Origin: Bacteroidetes bacterium GWF2_41_31
GTDB taxonomy: Bacteria; Bacteroidota; Bacteroidia; Bacteroidales; F082
Length of the DNA: 64,000 bases
Direction: 5' to 3'
Assembly: GCA_001769215.1 (NCBI GenBank)
Contig: MEOL01000047.1
Coordinates: forward strand, 124,001 to 188,000
Below are positions 46,101 through 53,816 of this stretch, piece by piece. The notes beneath the pieces are model-generated. The model was not told the origin of the DNA. It searched no databases and saw only the letters and a program-made list of their open reading frames with translations. How positions within the stretch are numbered: the stretch's first letter is position 1; every line of letters begins with the position of its first letter. The position numbers were made by a program, and so were the translations under genes.

Positions 46101-47190
46101 CCAGTTGAGCCTCGTTTTGTGCAGCTAACCGTGCGAGCACAACATCCGGCAAGTCGTCGCCATCAACATCTGCGAAAAAGTTATCCGAAATACAGTAATT
46201 ATCCCAGGTAGGGCAGGTGATGTTGTTTCCGGTGGTTCCATAATCGCCTATCAGCAAAACTGCTGCCGGAGGTACATCCCAATTGTAATACGCATTATCA
46301 ATAAAGGTTTCAATGGCAGAGTTGGTGTTTCCACCGATTTCGTCAGTTGTATAAACCTGGGTGGTAATGCCCTGACGTTGCCTGAAAATCCTGATAGAAT
46401 CGGCCCAGGCATGATAAACCGGGTTGTTGGGAACAAGGATTACATATTCGCAACCCATTTCACGGGTTGTGTGTAGCTTAGTCTCAAATGCGGGTATCGA
46501 AGCTTCATTCAAAACAGCATCGTGCACAATAGGTTCCCACCACCTGCTTTGAAGTCTATTGTCGCCGAATTGTCCGTTTCCACCTTCAAAGTTTATTTCG
46601 ATTTCCATGTCGCGGTTTACAATCAGCTCTTGCGTCACCGGATTGTACTGAAATGGACTCACACTGATAAGCACGACATCCATTCCTCTTATTTGTTGCA
46701 CAGAAGAAACGATGACCTGTTTTTCCGGATAAAAGGCGTTGGTGTTATATATTTCAGGATTTTTGGCATAATGCAACGGGCTCAGATCATCGTCTTTTGG
46801 GATGCGTGGTGCCGGTGCTATACTTAAACCTGCGATGGACTCTGTTCGTTTTTTTGGAATGGTTACCGACACTGTTGCGCCATGTGGCACTGCAATAAAT
46901 TTGCTGAATGCCGGCAGGTTGGGAGCCCCTTCACTGTTTTGAAGAATAACCCCTTCCATGGTGATTGCACTCATTATTTCGTTGTCGATTGAGATGGGGG
47001 TGACCACATAATCTTCAACACTAAAATTGATTTGAAGCTTTTGAGGACTTTCTTTGAGGAGTGAAATGCCCTGTTTTCCCCAGGCATCGTTTAATTTCAC
47101 GTGCTGATTTTGCCCAATAGCCCAATAACCGAGCACGGTTAAAGAAACAATCATCACTGATTTTGCAAATAAAATAGAGATTGATTTCAT
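43111..47190 (-). CDS. Gingipain-like C25 cysteine protease with T9SS sorting domain
   Basis: 1359 residues. A signal peptide (1-26) leads into a gingipain-type propeptide (about 45-230). The C25 catalytic domain (about 245-640) has His488 in QHRDHGMETGW and Cys520 in SINCLTGKF, equivalent to the His-Cys dyad of P. gingivalis gingipains. CARDB-like or Ig-like domains follow (about 730-960), then a jelly-roll-like domain (WQQDGNLPWTIDHIYPYEGY onward), a PKD-like region and a T9SS type A sorting domain (ITPNPNNGIFIL to the KVLLTK end). Large secreted C25 proteases are typical T9SS cargo and often degrade host or environmental protein. Cleavage specificity cannot be inferred. It is monocistronic. 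Confidence 0.93.
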   Translation of the reverse strand: MKSISILFAKSVMIVSLTVLGYWAIGQNQHVKLNDAWGKQGISLLKESPQKLQINFSVEDYVVTPISIDNEIMSAITMEGVILQNSEGAPNLPAFSKFIAVPHGATVSVTIPKKRTESIAGLSIAPAPRIPKDDDLSPLHYAKNPEIYNTNAFYPEKQVIVSSVQQIRGMDVVLISVSPFQYNPVTQELIVNRDMEIEINFEGGNGQFGDNRLQSRWWEPIVHDAVLNEASIPAFETKLHTTREMGCEYVILVPNNPVYHAWADSIRIFRQRQGITTQVYTTDEIGGNTNSAIETFIDNAYYNWDVPPAAVLLIGDYGTTGNNITCPTWDNYCISDNFFADVDGDDLPDVVLARLAAQNEAQLEIMVTKFLNYERNPPTNPNFYDHPITAMGWQTERWFQICSEVIAGFLENELGKSPKRENAIYDGSPSGGVWSSATNTATVLAYFGPDGLGYIPSTPNYLTDWGGNATRINNDINDGAFMLQHRDHGMETGWGEPSYTNSSIDGLTNTDLTFIFSINCLTGKFNWSGQCFSEKFHGYTYNGNNSGALGITAATEVSYSFVNDTYVWGLFDNMWPDFMPGYGTTPESRDLLPAFGNAAGKHFLAQSSWPYNSNNKEVTYYLFHHHGDAFSVMYSEVPQNLNVVHNNVQLGGIDFFTIEVNSGALVCLTVNDQIIGLAEGTGQQMDIPIIPQLPGTIINLVITKQNFYRYETSIGVIPPDGAYCLYDTHTAIDTLGNGNNKVEFDEEIFINLGMKNLGNDNGININVALATDQYVTFIDSTEMYDTIAANGSATINGGYKLKISNGIPDQHKLQFDIAATDEQDSTWTSKFNIVVNAPNINPTTLTIDDSQGGNNNGRLDPGETVDMVIKMANNGHCVIHDVLCNLVAYNPFVVVNTPPQTIETLGVFGSQNIIYQVTVANNAPNAVIAEMHFNAAAAGYSVDRIYYPKIGLFLEDWETGDFSKYNWQQDGNLPWTIDHIYPYEGYYQAKSGAIGDDQSTEFFISYTVMEEDTIKFWRKISSEADFDKLIFKIDNVVKETWTGSKSWAQAKFPVSSGTHTFKWIYEKDYSGTSGSDCAWIDYIELPTMMVSTVFAGPDDASCANTEYQCEGSSTNFSSLQWTTSGDGTFNLDNVLNPIYTPGAIDMTTGEAELTLNMTDVVGELFSDTMNLVLLNGPASPEKPTGPDYVDVYRITQTQHNTATVTGATGYLWVLSPSEAGTIIPMGNISLINWNPDFLGEASLTVSATDNCGISAPSEAQVIFVDNTVGLAEQTDQNLLITITPNPNNGIFILQVQSSYQEPINIKMLNSMGAILINQQKMPASGFTLQIERKDLASGIYVIKIEQGNHTASQKVLLTK

Positions 47191-47221
47191 TATACTTTTT
47201 GGTTTGATTTATTATCAGGCT

Positions 47222-47229
47222 CAAAATTA
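47222..47229 (-). promoter_or_regulatory. Putative -7 promoter element for the C25 protease
   Basis: The minus strand reads TAATTTTG. Predicted start is near 47217, 26 bases before the ATG at 47190. Confidence 0.4.
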
Positions 47230-47375
47230 CGGTATTAGTCATTAAAAATCATTCTAAATTACATGGTTTAATAAAATCCGGGAAGGTAAAATCAAACAAA
47301 AGGCTGCATGATACCTGAGGCCAACGGAAATCAAGTTGGATGGTTGTTTTATGTACAGAGATAAGAGGGTTTTGT

Positions 47376-47383
47376 TACTTTTG
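47376..47383 (+). promoter_or_regulatory. Putative -7 promoter element for lipA-lipB
   Basis: TACTTTTG. Predicted start is near 47388, only 8 bases before the ATG at 47396, so the second ATG at 47405 is an alternative start. Confidence 0.4.
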
Positions 47384-47395
47384 CAACTTGTTTAA

Positions 47396-48271
47396 ATGAT
47401 AAGAATGAACACCCCGGAAAGAGAAACGATTCTCCGCAAACCTGAATGGCTGAAAATTAAAATCCCATCAGGCAAAGAATATATAAAAGTTCGCGAAATT
47501 GTTGAAAAACACCAACTTCACACCATCTGCACCAGTGGACATTGCCCCAATATGCACGAATGTTGGGGGCGTGGAACTGCTACTTTAATGATTCTGGGTG
47601 ATATTTGTACCCGTGCATGTGGATTTTGCAATGTAAAAACCGGACGACCCAAACCTGCCGACTGGGGAGAACCCCTGCGTGTTGCCGAATCCGTAAAGCT
47701 CATGAAATTAAAGCACTGCGTGTTAACTTCTGTTGATCGGGACGATCTCGATGATTTGGGTGCTGGAATCTGGGCGAAAACGATTGAAGAAATCAAAAAA
47801 ATGAATCCAGGTACCACCCTCGAAACCTTGATTCCCGATTTTGATGGCCGCGAAGAGTTAATCAACCTGGTAATTAATGCCGGTCCCGAAGTGATTTCAC
47901 ATAACCTGGAAACCGTCCGCCGGATTACACCCTGGGCTCGTAGCCGTGCCAGGTATGATTTGAGTTTGCATACCCTGAGCGTGATTGCCAAATCGTCGGC
48001 CGTGGCCAAATCGGGGATCATGGTCGGTTTGGGAGAACAACCTGCAGAAGTGATCGAAACTTTGCGCGATATGCGTTCAGCGGGTGTTCAGGTAGTCACC
48101 ATAGGCCAATATTTGCAACCCACCAAAAAACATTTGATGGTGAAAGAATTCGTTACACCTGAGCAATTTCAGGAATATAAAATGGCCGGATTGGATATGG
48201 GATTTCGTTTTGTCGAAAGCAGTCCTTTAGTCCGCTCATCTTACCGGGCCGAAAAGCATGTCAACAAATAA
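47396..48271 (+). CDS. lipA: Lipoyl synthase
   Basis: 291 residues; inserts two sulfurs into protein-bound octanoyl groups. Both iron-sulfur clusters are encoded. The auxiliary cluster is CxxxxCxxxxxC at Cys45, Cys50, Cys56 (CTSGHCPNMHEC). The radical SAM cluster is CxxxCxxC at Cys71, Cys75, Cys78 (CTRACGFC). The C-terminal RSSYRAE supplies the conserved Ser that also ligates the auxiliary cluster. The start at 47396 or 47405 is undecided. It is followed after 15 bases by lipB, so octanoyl transfer and sulfur insertion are co-transcribed. Confidence 0.97.
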   Translation: MIRMNTPERETILRKPEWLKIKIPSGKEYIKVREIVEKHQLHTICTSGHCPNMHECWGRGTATLMILGDICTRACGFCNVKTGRPKPADWGEPLRVAESVKLMKLKHCVLTSVDRDDLDDLGAGIWAKTIEEIKKMNPGTTLETLIPDFDGREELINLVINAGPEVISHNLETVRRITPWARSRARYDLSLHTLSVIAKSSAVAKSGIMVGLGEQPAEVIETLRDMRSAGVQVVTIGQYLQPTKKHLMVKEFVTPEQFQEYKMAGLDMGFRFVESSPLVRSSYRAEKHVNK

Positions 48272-48286
48272 TACCGAACTCATTTA

Positions 48287-49003
48287 ATGAAATCCAACCA
48301 GCCGAAAAATCTCCGGGTTCAATATATGGACATGGGATTGATAGAATATCAAAAAGCCTGGGATCAACAGGAAGCTTTGTTTGACCAGATTGTTGCCGTT
48401 AAGGAAGCGAACAGAAATTCCGGGTCTCCTGAGCTGACGCCTAATTTTTTAATCTTTTGCTCGCATCCGCATGTTTATACCCTTGGTAAAAGCGGTGATG
48501 AATCTAATTTATTGATCAACAAAGAATTTCTAATATCAAAAGGGGCTGAATTTTACCACATCAACCGGGGTGGTGATATCACCTACCATGGACCCGGTCA
48601 GCTGGTGGGTTACCCCATCCTCGACTTATATAATTTTGGCGTTTCCATCAAATCCTATATTAATTTACTTGAAGAAGTGATTATCCGGTCACTGCGTTAT
48701 TATGGTATTGTAGGCACACGTGCCGATGGTGCCACCGGGGTTTGGCTCGATGCCAATAATCCGGCCAAAGCAAGAAAAATATGTGCCATTGGGGTCAGAA
48801 CCAGTCATTGGGTGAGCATGCATGGATTTGCATTTAACGTGAATACCAACCTCGATTATTTCAATTACATCGTACCTTGTGGAATTAAAGGTAAAAGTGT
48901 TACCAGCCTTCAAAAAGAACTGCATCGGGAGGTTGATATGAAGGAAGTGGAGGCACTTTTGAAACGTGAGTTTCAGCAGGTGTTTGGGATGAGCCTGGAT
49001 TAG
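48287..49003 (+). CDS. lipB: Octanoyltransferase
   Basis: 238 residues; moves octanoyl groups from acyl carrier protein onto lipoyl domains. Conserved blocks: RGGDITYHGPGQLVGYPI, ARKICAIGVR with the catalytic Lys, and VPCGIKGKSVTSL with the acyl-accepting Cys. The length is typical. It is the second gene of a lipA-lipB pair. Its last 4 bases overlap the 3' end of convergent recO. Confidence 0.96.
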   Translation: MKSNQPKNLRVQYMDMGLIEYQKAWDQQEALFDQIVAVKEANRNSGSPELTPNFLIFCSHPHVYTLGKSGDESNLLINKEFLISKGAEFYHINRGGDITYHGPGQLVGYPILDLYNFGVSIKSYINLLEEVIIRSLRYYGIVGTRADGATGVWLDANNPAKARKICAIGVRTSHWVSMHGFAFNVNTNLDYFNYIVPCGIKGKSVTSLQKELHREVDMKEVEALLKREFQQVFGMSLD

Positions 49004-49725
49004 TCAATTACCATTTTTAGTATTTCAAGCGATTTAAACCCTGAGAAGGCAGGCAAATGCAATTTGTAAAATACGATAAGCGCCTCCAGTAAATCACGGC
49101 GTTGTGCATTGGTGAAGGCATAGTTGTTGTTCTGATCAAAAGAAGCCTCCATCAGGCGGTTCATCTGATCCACTGTTTCACCAGTTATATAATAAGGGTG
49201 AAGTGGCAATCGGTTTCCAAAGATACCTTCCTCCATATCGAATACAGTATGAATTCGGGCAGGCTCTTTTTTGGGATAAAACCCCAGATATTTAGTGAGC
49301 TCCATCATCACGATCAAATGAAAATCGGCCACATGCCTGTCAGCCAGGTCGAGCCAGACCAGAGCATGGTGCAACCATTGGAACAGGGGCTTGTTGGGCA
49401 TTTCCTCATGAAGCGATTTGTAAAGTAATTCGTTCACAAACACCAGCAATGCCCGCTTGATGACATCGCTGTGCAGGTGCTGGTAGATATAATCCGGCTG
49501 GACCTCTTTAATGTGATGCAATCCCTGATTTTCTTTATGGTACACCACCAGATCGAGCAGATTGAGTGGCTGAAAAAAGGCAGATTTGTTTTTCGAGCGT
49601 TTGCCACCAATGCCCTTCACCATAAACGACTGCATGCCCAGCTCTTCGGTAAAAATTTTCACCACCAGCCCCGACTCGCCATAGGAAATGGTTTTAATAA
49701 CGATGCCTTTGGTTTGTGAAATCAT
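49000..49725 (-). CDS. recO: DNA repair protein RecO
   Basis: 241 residues. The N-terminal OB-fold region (QTKGIVIKTISYGESGLVVKIF) and the helical C-terminal half match RecO, which loads RecA onto SSB-coated single-stranded DNA with RecF/RecR. The zinc cysteines found in some RecO proteins are absent, as is common in Bacteroidota. The stop codon overlaps that of lipB tail to tail. Confidence 0.9.
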   Translation of the reverse strand: MISQTKGIVIKTISYGESGLVVKIFTEELGMQSFMVKGIGGKRSKNKSAFFQPLNLLDLVVYHKENQGLHHIKEVQPDYIYQHLHSDVIKRALLVFVNELLYKSLHEEMPNKPLFQWLHHALVWLDLADRHVADFHLIVMMELTKYLGFYPKKEPARIHTVFDMEEGIFGNRLPLHPYYITGETVDQMNRLMEASFDQNNNYAFTNAQRRDLLEALIVFYKLHLPAFSGFKSLEILKMVID

Positions 49726-49804
49726 GGTAGTAGCACGTAAATAAACAGATGGTTTACAGTGATGTAGATATTAGAAACAAGGTGATGAGTCTAAACTATT
49801 CCTT

Positions 49805-49904
49805 CTTTGTGTCTCCGCGTCTTCGCGTCTTTGCGGTTAATTTTTACCGCTAAGACGCTAAGGCGCAAAGGTGACTTTTCTTCACGTTTCCGCGTCTCCG
49901 TGGT
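49805..49904. repeat. CTTTGCG-type dispersed repeat, imperfect inverted arrangement
   Basis: CTTTGTGTCTCCGCGTCTTCG...GCGGT is followed by ACCGCTAAGACGCTAAGGCGCAAAG in the opposite orientation, then a third partial unit (TTCCGCGTCTCCGTGGT). The arms pair imperfectly across AATTTTT. Related units occur at 53754-53780 and 23398-23417. This family of small intergenic repeats is familiar from many Bacteroidota genomes. Confidence 0.65.
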
Positions 49905-49910
49905 GGAAAG

Positions 49911-50930
49911 CTAAAAAGCCGATTTAAACTGCCCTAAAAAGCGTACATCGTTTTCAAAAAACAACCGCAGGTCGTTGATTTGGTATTTCAGCATGGTGAT
50001 GCGTTCGATGCCCATCCCAAAGGCAAAACCTGTGTATTTTTCGCTATCAATATGGCAGGCATCCAACACAGCAGGATCCACCATACCGCAACCCAGAATT
50101 TCGACCCATCCTGAATATTTGCAAATATTACATCCCGATCCACCACAGATATTACATGAAATATCCATTTCGGCCGAAGGTTCCGTAAAAGGGAAATAGG
50201 AGGGACGGAACCGGATTTTAGTGTGCTCACCAAAAAGTTCTTTTGCAAAATAATACAGGGTCTGTTTCAGGTCGGTAAAGGATACATTCGTGTCGACGTA
50301 CAGCCCTTCCACCTGATGAAAGATGCAATGAGCCCTGGCCGAGATGGCTTCGTTGCGGAAAACCCGACCGGGAGAGATGGTGCGGATGGGTGGTTGGTTA
50401 TTTTCCATCACACGTACCTGAACCGATGAAGTATGGGTGCGTAAAGCCAGATCGGGGTTTTTCCCGATGAAAAAAGTATCCTGCATATCGCGGGCCGGAT
50501 GCTCTTCGGGGAAATTCAACGCCGTAAAGTTATGAAAGTCATCTTCAATCTCAGGGCCTTCGGAGATGGTAAACCCAATGCGTGCGAAAATATCGATGAT
50601 CTCGCTGCGGACAATGGAAAGTGGATGTCGTGATCCCAGGCTGGCCATCGACGGCAAGGTCAGGTCTTTGTCCGATTTGGTTTCTACTGTGGCTACCTCC
50701 AGTTTTTCGCGCAAAGCGACAATCCGTTCCTGAGCTGCATTCTTTAAGGTGTTAAGCAACTGCCCCATTTCTTTTCGCTCTTCAGCTGCACTATTTTTAA
50801 AATCGGAAAATAAGGCAGGAACCAGTCCTTTCTTGCTTAAATATTTAATTCTGAAGGCTTCCAGTTCTTCCAGGCTGGAAGCATTAAAGGCCTCGATTTG
50901 CGACAGCAGTGCTGAGATTTTTTCTTTCAT
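49911..50930 (-). CDS. pheS: Phenylalanyl-tRNA synthetase alpha subunit
   Basis: 339 residues; catalytic subunit of the alpha2-beta2 enzyme. An N-terminal coiled coil (1-90) precedes the class II core: motif 1 in HPLSIVRSEII, motif 2 in PGRVFRNEAISARAHCIFHQVEG, and motif 3 in GFAFGMGIERITML. A small Cys cluster CNICGGSGCNICK near 260-272 replaces the usual short insertion and could bind zinc; this appears typical of Bacteroidota PheS. pheT is not in the window. The gene is 34 bases upstream (in its own direction) of a dispersed repeat and downstream of the cyclophilin gene by 34 bases, possibly co-transcribed with it. Confidence 0.96.
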   Translation of the reverse strand: MKEKISALLSQIEAFNASSLEELEAFRIKYLSKKGLVPALFSDFKNSAAEERKEMGQLLNTLKNAAQERIVALREKLEVATVETKSDKDLTLPSMASLGSRHPLSIVRSEIIDIFARIGFTISEGPEIEDDFHNFTALNFPEEHPARDMQDTFFIGKNPDLALRTHTSSVQVRVMENNQPPIRTISPGRVFRNEAISARAHCIFHQVEGLYVDTNVSFTDLKQTLYYFAKELFGEHTKIRFRPSYFPFTEPSAEMDISCNICGGSGCNICKYSGWVEILGCGMVDPAVLDACHIDSEKYTGFAFGMGIERITMLKYQINDLRLFFENDVRFLGQFKSAF

Positions 50931-50964
50931 CGGAAACGAAGTGAGGTATTAATTTTTCCTGAAA

Positions 50965-51594
50965 TTACTCCAGGATTTCGATGGTCATGGTCACAGGCAC
51001 CACAGGAACATCGCCGGGGCCGGTTTTTACGGACGCAATTTTGTCAATCACCTCCATGCCGTCAACCACTTCACCAAAAACGGTGTAGCCACCATCCAGG
51101 TGAGGAGTCCCCCCGATGGTTGAATAGGCCGTTTTTTGTTCTTCGGTGTAGGTGACGCCTGACCTGGCTGAGAATTGCTGAAGAGAGGCAGGAGGAACTA
51201 CCTGACCTTGTACAATATAAAATTGCGACCCTGAGGACGCTTTCTTTGGATTTACCTGATCACCCATGCGTGCAGCCGACAATGCCCCTTTTTTATGGAA
51301 ATGGTTTGGTAAAAACTCTGCAGGTACTGTGTATCCGGGATCTGTTTTCCCGTTGGCATTGCCGCCACCCTGTATCATAAACTGGCTGATAACCCTGTGA
51401 AAAGGCGAACCATTGTACCATCCCTCTTTCACCAGTTTGATAAAGTTATCGCGGTGTTGAGGTGTATCGTTGTAAAGTTTGGCGGTAATATCACCCATCG
51501 AGGTATGGATAACCACCAGTGTTTCGGGTTTTTGTGTTTGAGCCATCAGTTGAATGCTTAAAAATAAGGTGAATACAAAAATCAATTTTTTCAT
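50965..51594 (-). CDS. Cyclophilin-type peptidyl-prolyl isomerase, exported
   Basis: 209 residues from the ATG at 51594. An ATG at 51606 is only about 10 bases from the predicted transcription start. The signal peptide MKKLIFVFTLFLSIQLMAQ suggests a periplasmic protein. Cyclophilin blocks: SPFHRVISQFMIQGG with the catalytic Arg, GALSAARMGDQVNP, SGSQFYIVQG, and GYTVFGEVVDGMEVIDKI. The Trp that binds cyclosporin is not evident, as in most bacterial forms. The role is folding of exported proteins. Confidence 0.94.
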   Translation of the reverse strand: MKKLIFVFTLFLSIQLMAQTQKPETLVVIHTSMGDITAKLYNDTPQHRDNFIKLVKEGWYNGSPFHRVISQFMIQGGGNANGKTDPGYTVPAEFLPNHFHKKGALSAARMGDQVNPKKASSGSQFYIVQGQVVPPASLQQFSARSGVTYTEEQKTAYSTIGGTPHLDGGYTVFGEVVDGMEVIDKIASVKTGPGDVPVVPVTMTIEILE

Positions 51595-51620
51595 AGGTAG
51601 TTTCATGTAAAGTTAAGCAG

Positions 51621-51628
51621 CAAAAGTA
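51621..51628 (-). promoter_or_regulatory. Putative -7 promoter element for the cyclophilin gene
   Basis: The minus strand reads TACTTTTG. Predicted start is near 51616, 22 bases before the chosen ATG at 51594. Confidence 0.45.
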
Positions 51629-51754
51629 ATAAAATGGATTGAAAGAAAGGGGAAAGTGTTGAGGGCAATTTTATGTAGCGTTTCCCTGAAAAAATGAGCC
51701 GGGATGTAGCCATCAATTTTTCAATCCGGTTTAAGTGGCGAACATTTTCATCGA

Positions 51755-51856
51755 AAGAAACGCCTCGATAATTTCCCATGATCAAAAGCCAACTCCGGAG
51801 GCTGTTTGATGGGAAACCAACGTCCTTATTTGGCATCATGCAGGAATTGCCAAAAA
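51755..51856 (-). pseudogene. Degraded 3' end of a NUDIX hydrolase gene
   Basis: On the minus strand, one frame reads HDAK-stop-GRWF then PPELAFDHGKLSRRF, matching DDAKKAQWF and LPELAFDHGEILEEF at the C-terminus of the intact NUDIX gene at 53274. The TAA at 51826-51828 interrupts the frame. At the DNA level 19 bases (GATCAAAAGCCAACTCCGG) are identical at 51780-51798 and 53321-53339, with roughly three-quarters of positions matching over about 90 bases. The NUDIX box and N-terminus are missing. A different frame here is open for 86 codons but overlaps the cyclophilin start and has no family resemblance. Confidence 0.8.
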
Positions 51857-51979
51857 CCAGCAATTATTTTTTCAATGGGTAATCACGTTTTACAACTTTT
51901 TTTTCAATGGGAAGTTCGTATTTATTCTATTTGAAATAGCGATATATCACTAATATTACCTTTCTTAATAGAATTAAAT

Positions 51980-51987
51980 TACCTTTG
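51980..51987 (+). promoter_or_regulatory. Putative -7 promoter element
   Basis: TACCTTTG, 10 bases before the ATG of the AAA_14 ATPase gene. The predicted transcript would be nearly leaderless, so either a second promoter exists or the match is fortuitous. Confidence 0.3.
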
Positions 51988-51997
51988 TTAAAAAAAG

Positions 51998-53260
51998 ATG
52001 ACTGATAAAGCCTTACTCCAACTTGTAATTAATGATCAGCGGATGTTGACATGGCAGGATAACTGGTTAACCCGTGAACTGCCTGAACATCTGTTGAAAA
52101 GCCAGGATGTTGTTGTGATTTCAGGTATAAGACGCTGTGGCAAATCTACTCTGTTGCATCAAATCAGAAAAAATCAACCCGAAAAAGACTATTACCTGAA
52201 TTTTGACGACGACAGACTTGTACAGTTTACCACAGATGATTTTCAACTATTGTATGAGTTGTTTATTTCCTTATTCGGAAAACAACAGACCTTTTATTTT
52301 GACGAGATTCAAAATGTAAAAGGTTGGGAACGGTTTGTCAGGAGGCTTCATGATTATGGCAACAAGATCTTTATAACAGGTTCAAATGCTTCGATGTTGA
52401 GCAGGGAATTGGGAACACATCTAACCGGGCGCTTTCTCTCCTATGAATTATTTCCGTTTTCTTTTTCAGAATACCTGCAATGGTCGAAGATAGAAGTTAA
52501 TGATAGTTCAAAACTTTCCACTGAAGCCAGGGCCGGGCTTATTCGCCAATTTGACCAATACTTCATAGCCGGGGGATTTCCAGCGTATCTGCGCGAACAA
52601 AATCCACAATACCTGAAAACATTGTATGAAAACATCTTATACAGGGATGTGCTGGTCAGAAATAAGCTGACAAATGAAAAGGAATTACTTGAACTGGTGT
52701 TTTACCTCGCCAGCAATGTGGCGAAATTAAATTCATACAGTGCACTTACAAAAACCATTGGTGTGGCCAATCCCACTACGATAAAAAATTATTTGTCTTT
52801 TTTAGAAGATGCATACCTTGTTTTTTCTGTCAATAAATTGAGCTATTCAGTTAAAACACAGCTACGAAACCCTAAGAAAGTTTATTTAATTGACCTGGCT
52901 TTGGTTAGGACTTTGGGTTTTCATTTTACTGATGACAGAGGACGATTTTTGGAAAATCTGGTATTTCTGGAACTGAAAAGAGGCGGTCGTGTTATTTTTT
53001 ATCATCAGAATAAATTTGAATGTGATTTCATCATCAGGGATGGTGCACAGGTGGTACAGGCCATACAGGTTACTTATTCTATGCAGGATGGTGAAACGCA
53101 TATGCGCGAACTAAATGGCTTACTTGAAGCTATGGAAGAATATCAACTCAATACAGGACTTATCATTACAGACCACGAAGAAAAAGAAATTGATATACCC
53201 GGAAAGACGATTACCATCGTGCCTGCGTGGAAATGGTTGTTGGATAATAAATCCAATTAA
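51998..53260 (+). CDS. AAA_14 / DUF4143 ATPase
   Basis: 420 residues. The N-terminal AAA_14 domain has Walker A GIRRCGKSTLL (about 46-56), Walker B TFYFDEIQNVKGWE and sensor FITGSNASML. The middle holds YRDVLVRNKL and a winged-helix-like segment (ALTKTIGVANPTTIKNYLSFLEDAYLV). The C-terminal DUF4143 domain has FECDFIIRDG followed by AIQVTYS, which resembles a PD-(D/E)xK nuclease core with the terminal ExK replaced by QVT, so likely inactive. Members are scattered, frequently exchanged and of unknown cellular role. It lies between two copies of NUDIX 3' sequence, is codirectional with neither neighbour, and is probably a mobile or recently rearranged gene. Confidence 0.9.
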   Translation: MTDKALLQLVINDQRMLTWQDNWLTRELPEHLLKSQDVVVISGIRRCGKSTLLHQIRKNQPEKDYYLNFDDDRLVQFTTDDFQLLYELFISLFGKQQTFYFDEIQNVKGWERFVRRLHDYGNKIFITGSNASMLSRELGTHLTGRFLSYELFPFSFSEYLQWSKIEVNDSSKLSTEARAGLIRQFDQYFIAGGFPAYLREQNPQYLKTLYENILYRDVLVRNKLTNEKELLELVFYLASNVAKLNSYSALTKTIGVANPTTIKNYLSFLEDAYLVFSVNKLSYSVKTQLRNPKKVYLIDLALVRTLGFHFTDDRGRFLENLVFLELKRGGRVIFYHQNKFECDFIIRDGAQVVQAIQVTYSMQDGETHMRELNGLLEAMEEYQLNTGLIITDHEEKEIDIPGKTITIVPAWKWLLDNKSN

Positions 53261-53273
53261 CTCCTTTCCAATA

Positions 53274-53708
53274 CTAAGCTGATAAATGTATAGAACGAAA
53301 CTCCTCCAAAATTTCTCCGTGATCAAAAGCCAACTCCGGGAGCCGATCTAAAGAAAACCACTGTGCCTTTTTTGCATCATCTCCGGCGGTTATTTCGGGA
53401 ATCTTCGTTATGACCTCCCAAAAAACCACTGAAATGGTTCTCCCACGTGGGTCACGGTCAACAGCACCATAGCTTTTAAACTGTTGTAGATTATGACAAA
53501 CCAGACCTGTTTCTTCCAGTAATTCCCTGACCACAGCCTGTTCCAGGGTTTCTTCCATGTCCATGAATCCACCGGGTAAAGCCCAACAATTCTGAAAGGG
53601 TGGGTTTTTGCGTTGGATGAGCAGGATTTGGGTACCGTTTGTGGTTTTACAGAGAATTAAAGCATCTACTGTGAGTGCAGGACATGGATATGCATATTCG
53701 TAGGTCAT
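53274..53708 (-). CDS. NUDIX hydrolase
   Basis: 144 residues from the ATG at 53708 (MTYEYAYPCPALTVDALIL, the usual opening of this subgroup). ATGs at 53720 and 53744 are too close to or above the predicted transcription start. The NUDIX box GX5EX7REUXEEXGU is complete (GFMDMEETLEQAVVRELLEE then TG), so Mg-dependent cleavage of a nucleoside diphosphate linked to X is expected. The ADP-ribose pyrophosphatase or NUDT1-like branch is possible; the substrate is not deducible. Its stop is 13 bases from the convergent ATPase gene's stop. A decayed copy of its 3' end lies beyond that gene at 51.8 kb. Confidence 0.93.
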   Translation of the reverse strand: MTYEYAYPCPALTVDALILCKTTNGTQILLIQRKNPPFQNCWALPGGFMDMEETLEQAVVRELLEETGLVCHNLQQFKSYGAVDRDPRGRTISVVFWEVITKIPEITAGDDAKKAQWFSLDRLPELAFDHGEILEEFRSIHLSA

Positions 53709-53726
53709 TCTACTATTCATTTTGTA

Positions 53727-53734
53727 CAAAAGTA
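53727..53734 (-). promoter_or_regulatory. Putative -7 promoter element; fixes the NUDIX start
   Basis: The minus strand reads TACTTTTG. Predicted start is near 53722, which rules out the ATG at 53744 and leaves 53708 (13-base leader) or 53720. Confidence 0.45.
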
Positions 53735-53753
53735 TGGAAATCAAACTTAAAAT

Positions 53754-53780
53754 CTTTGCGCCTCTGCGCCTCTGCGGTGA
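53754..53780. repeat. CTTTGCG-type dispersed repeat unit
   Basis: CTTTGCGCCTCTGCGCCTCTGCGGTGA, related to 49805-49904. It lies between the NUDIX promoter and the mtnA stop. Confidence 0.6.
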
Positions 53781-53816
53781 AAAAGCTAACCGCTTTTGTG
53801 CGCCGATCTAAGATCA

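Noticed and set aside
51603-51863. 86-codon open frame upstream of the cyclophilin gene
   Set aside because: It overlaps the cyclophilin start, has no recognisable features, and the same DNA in another frame is a decayed NUDIX C-terminus.
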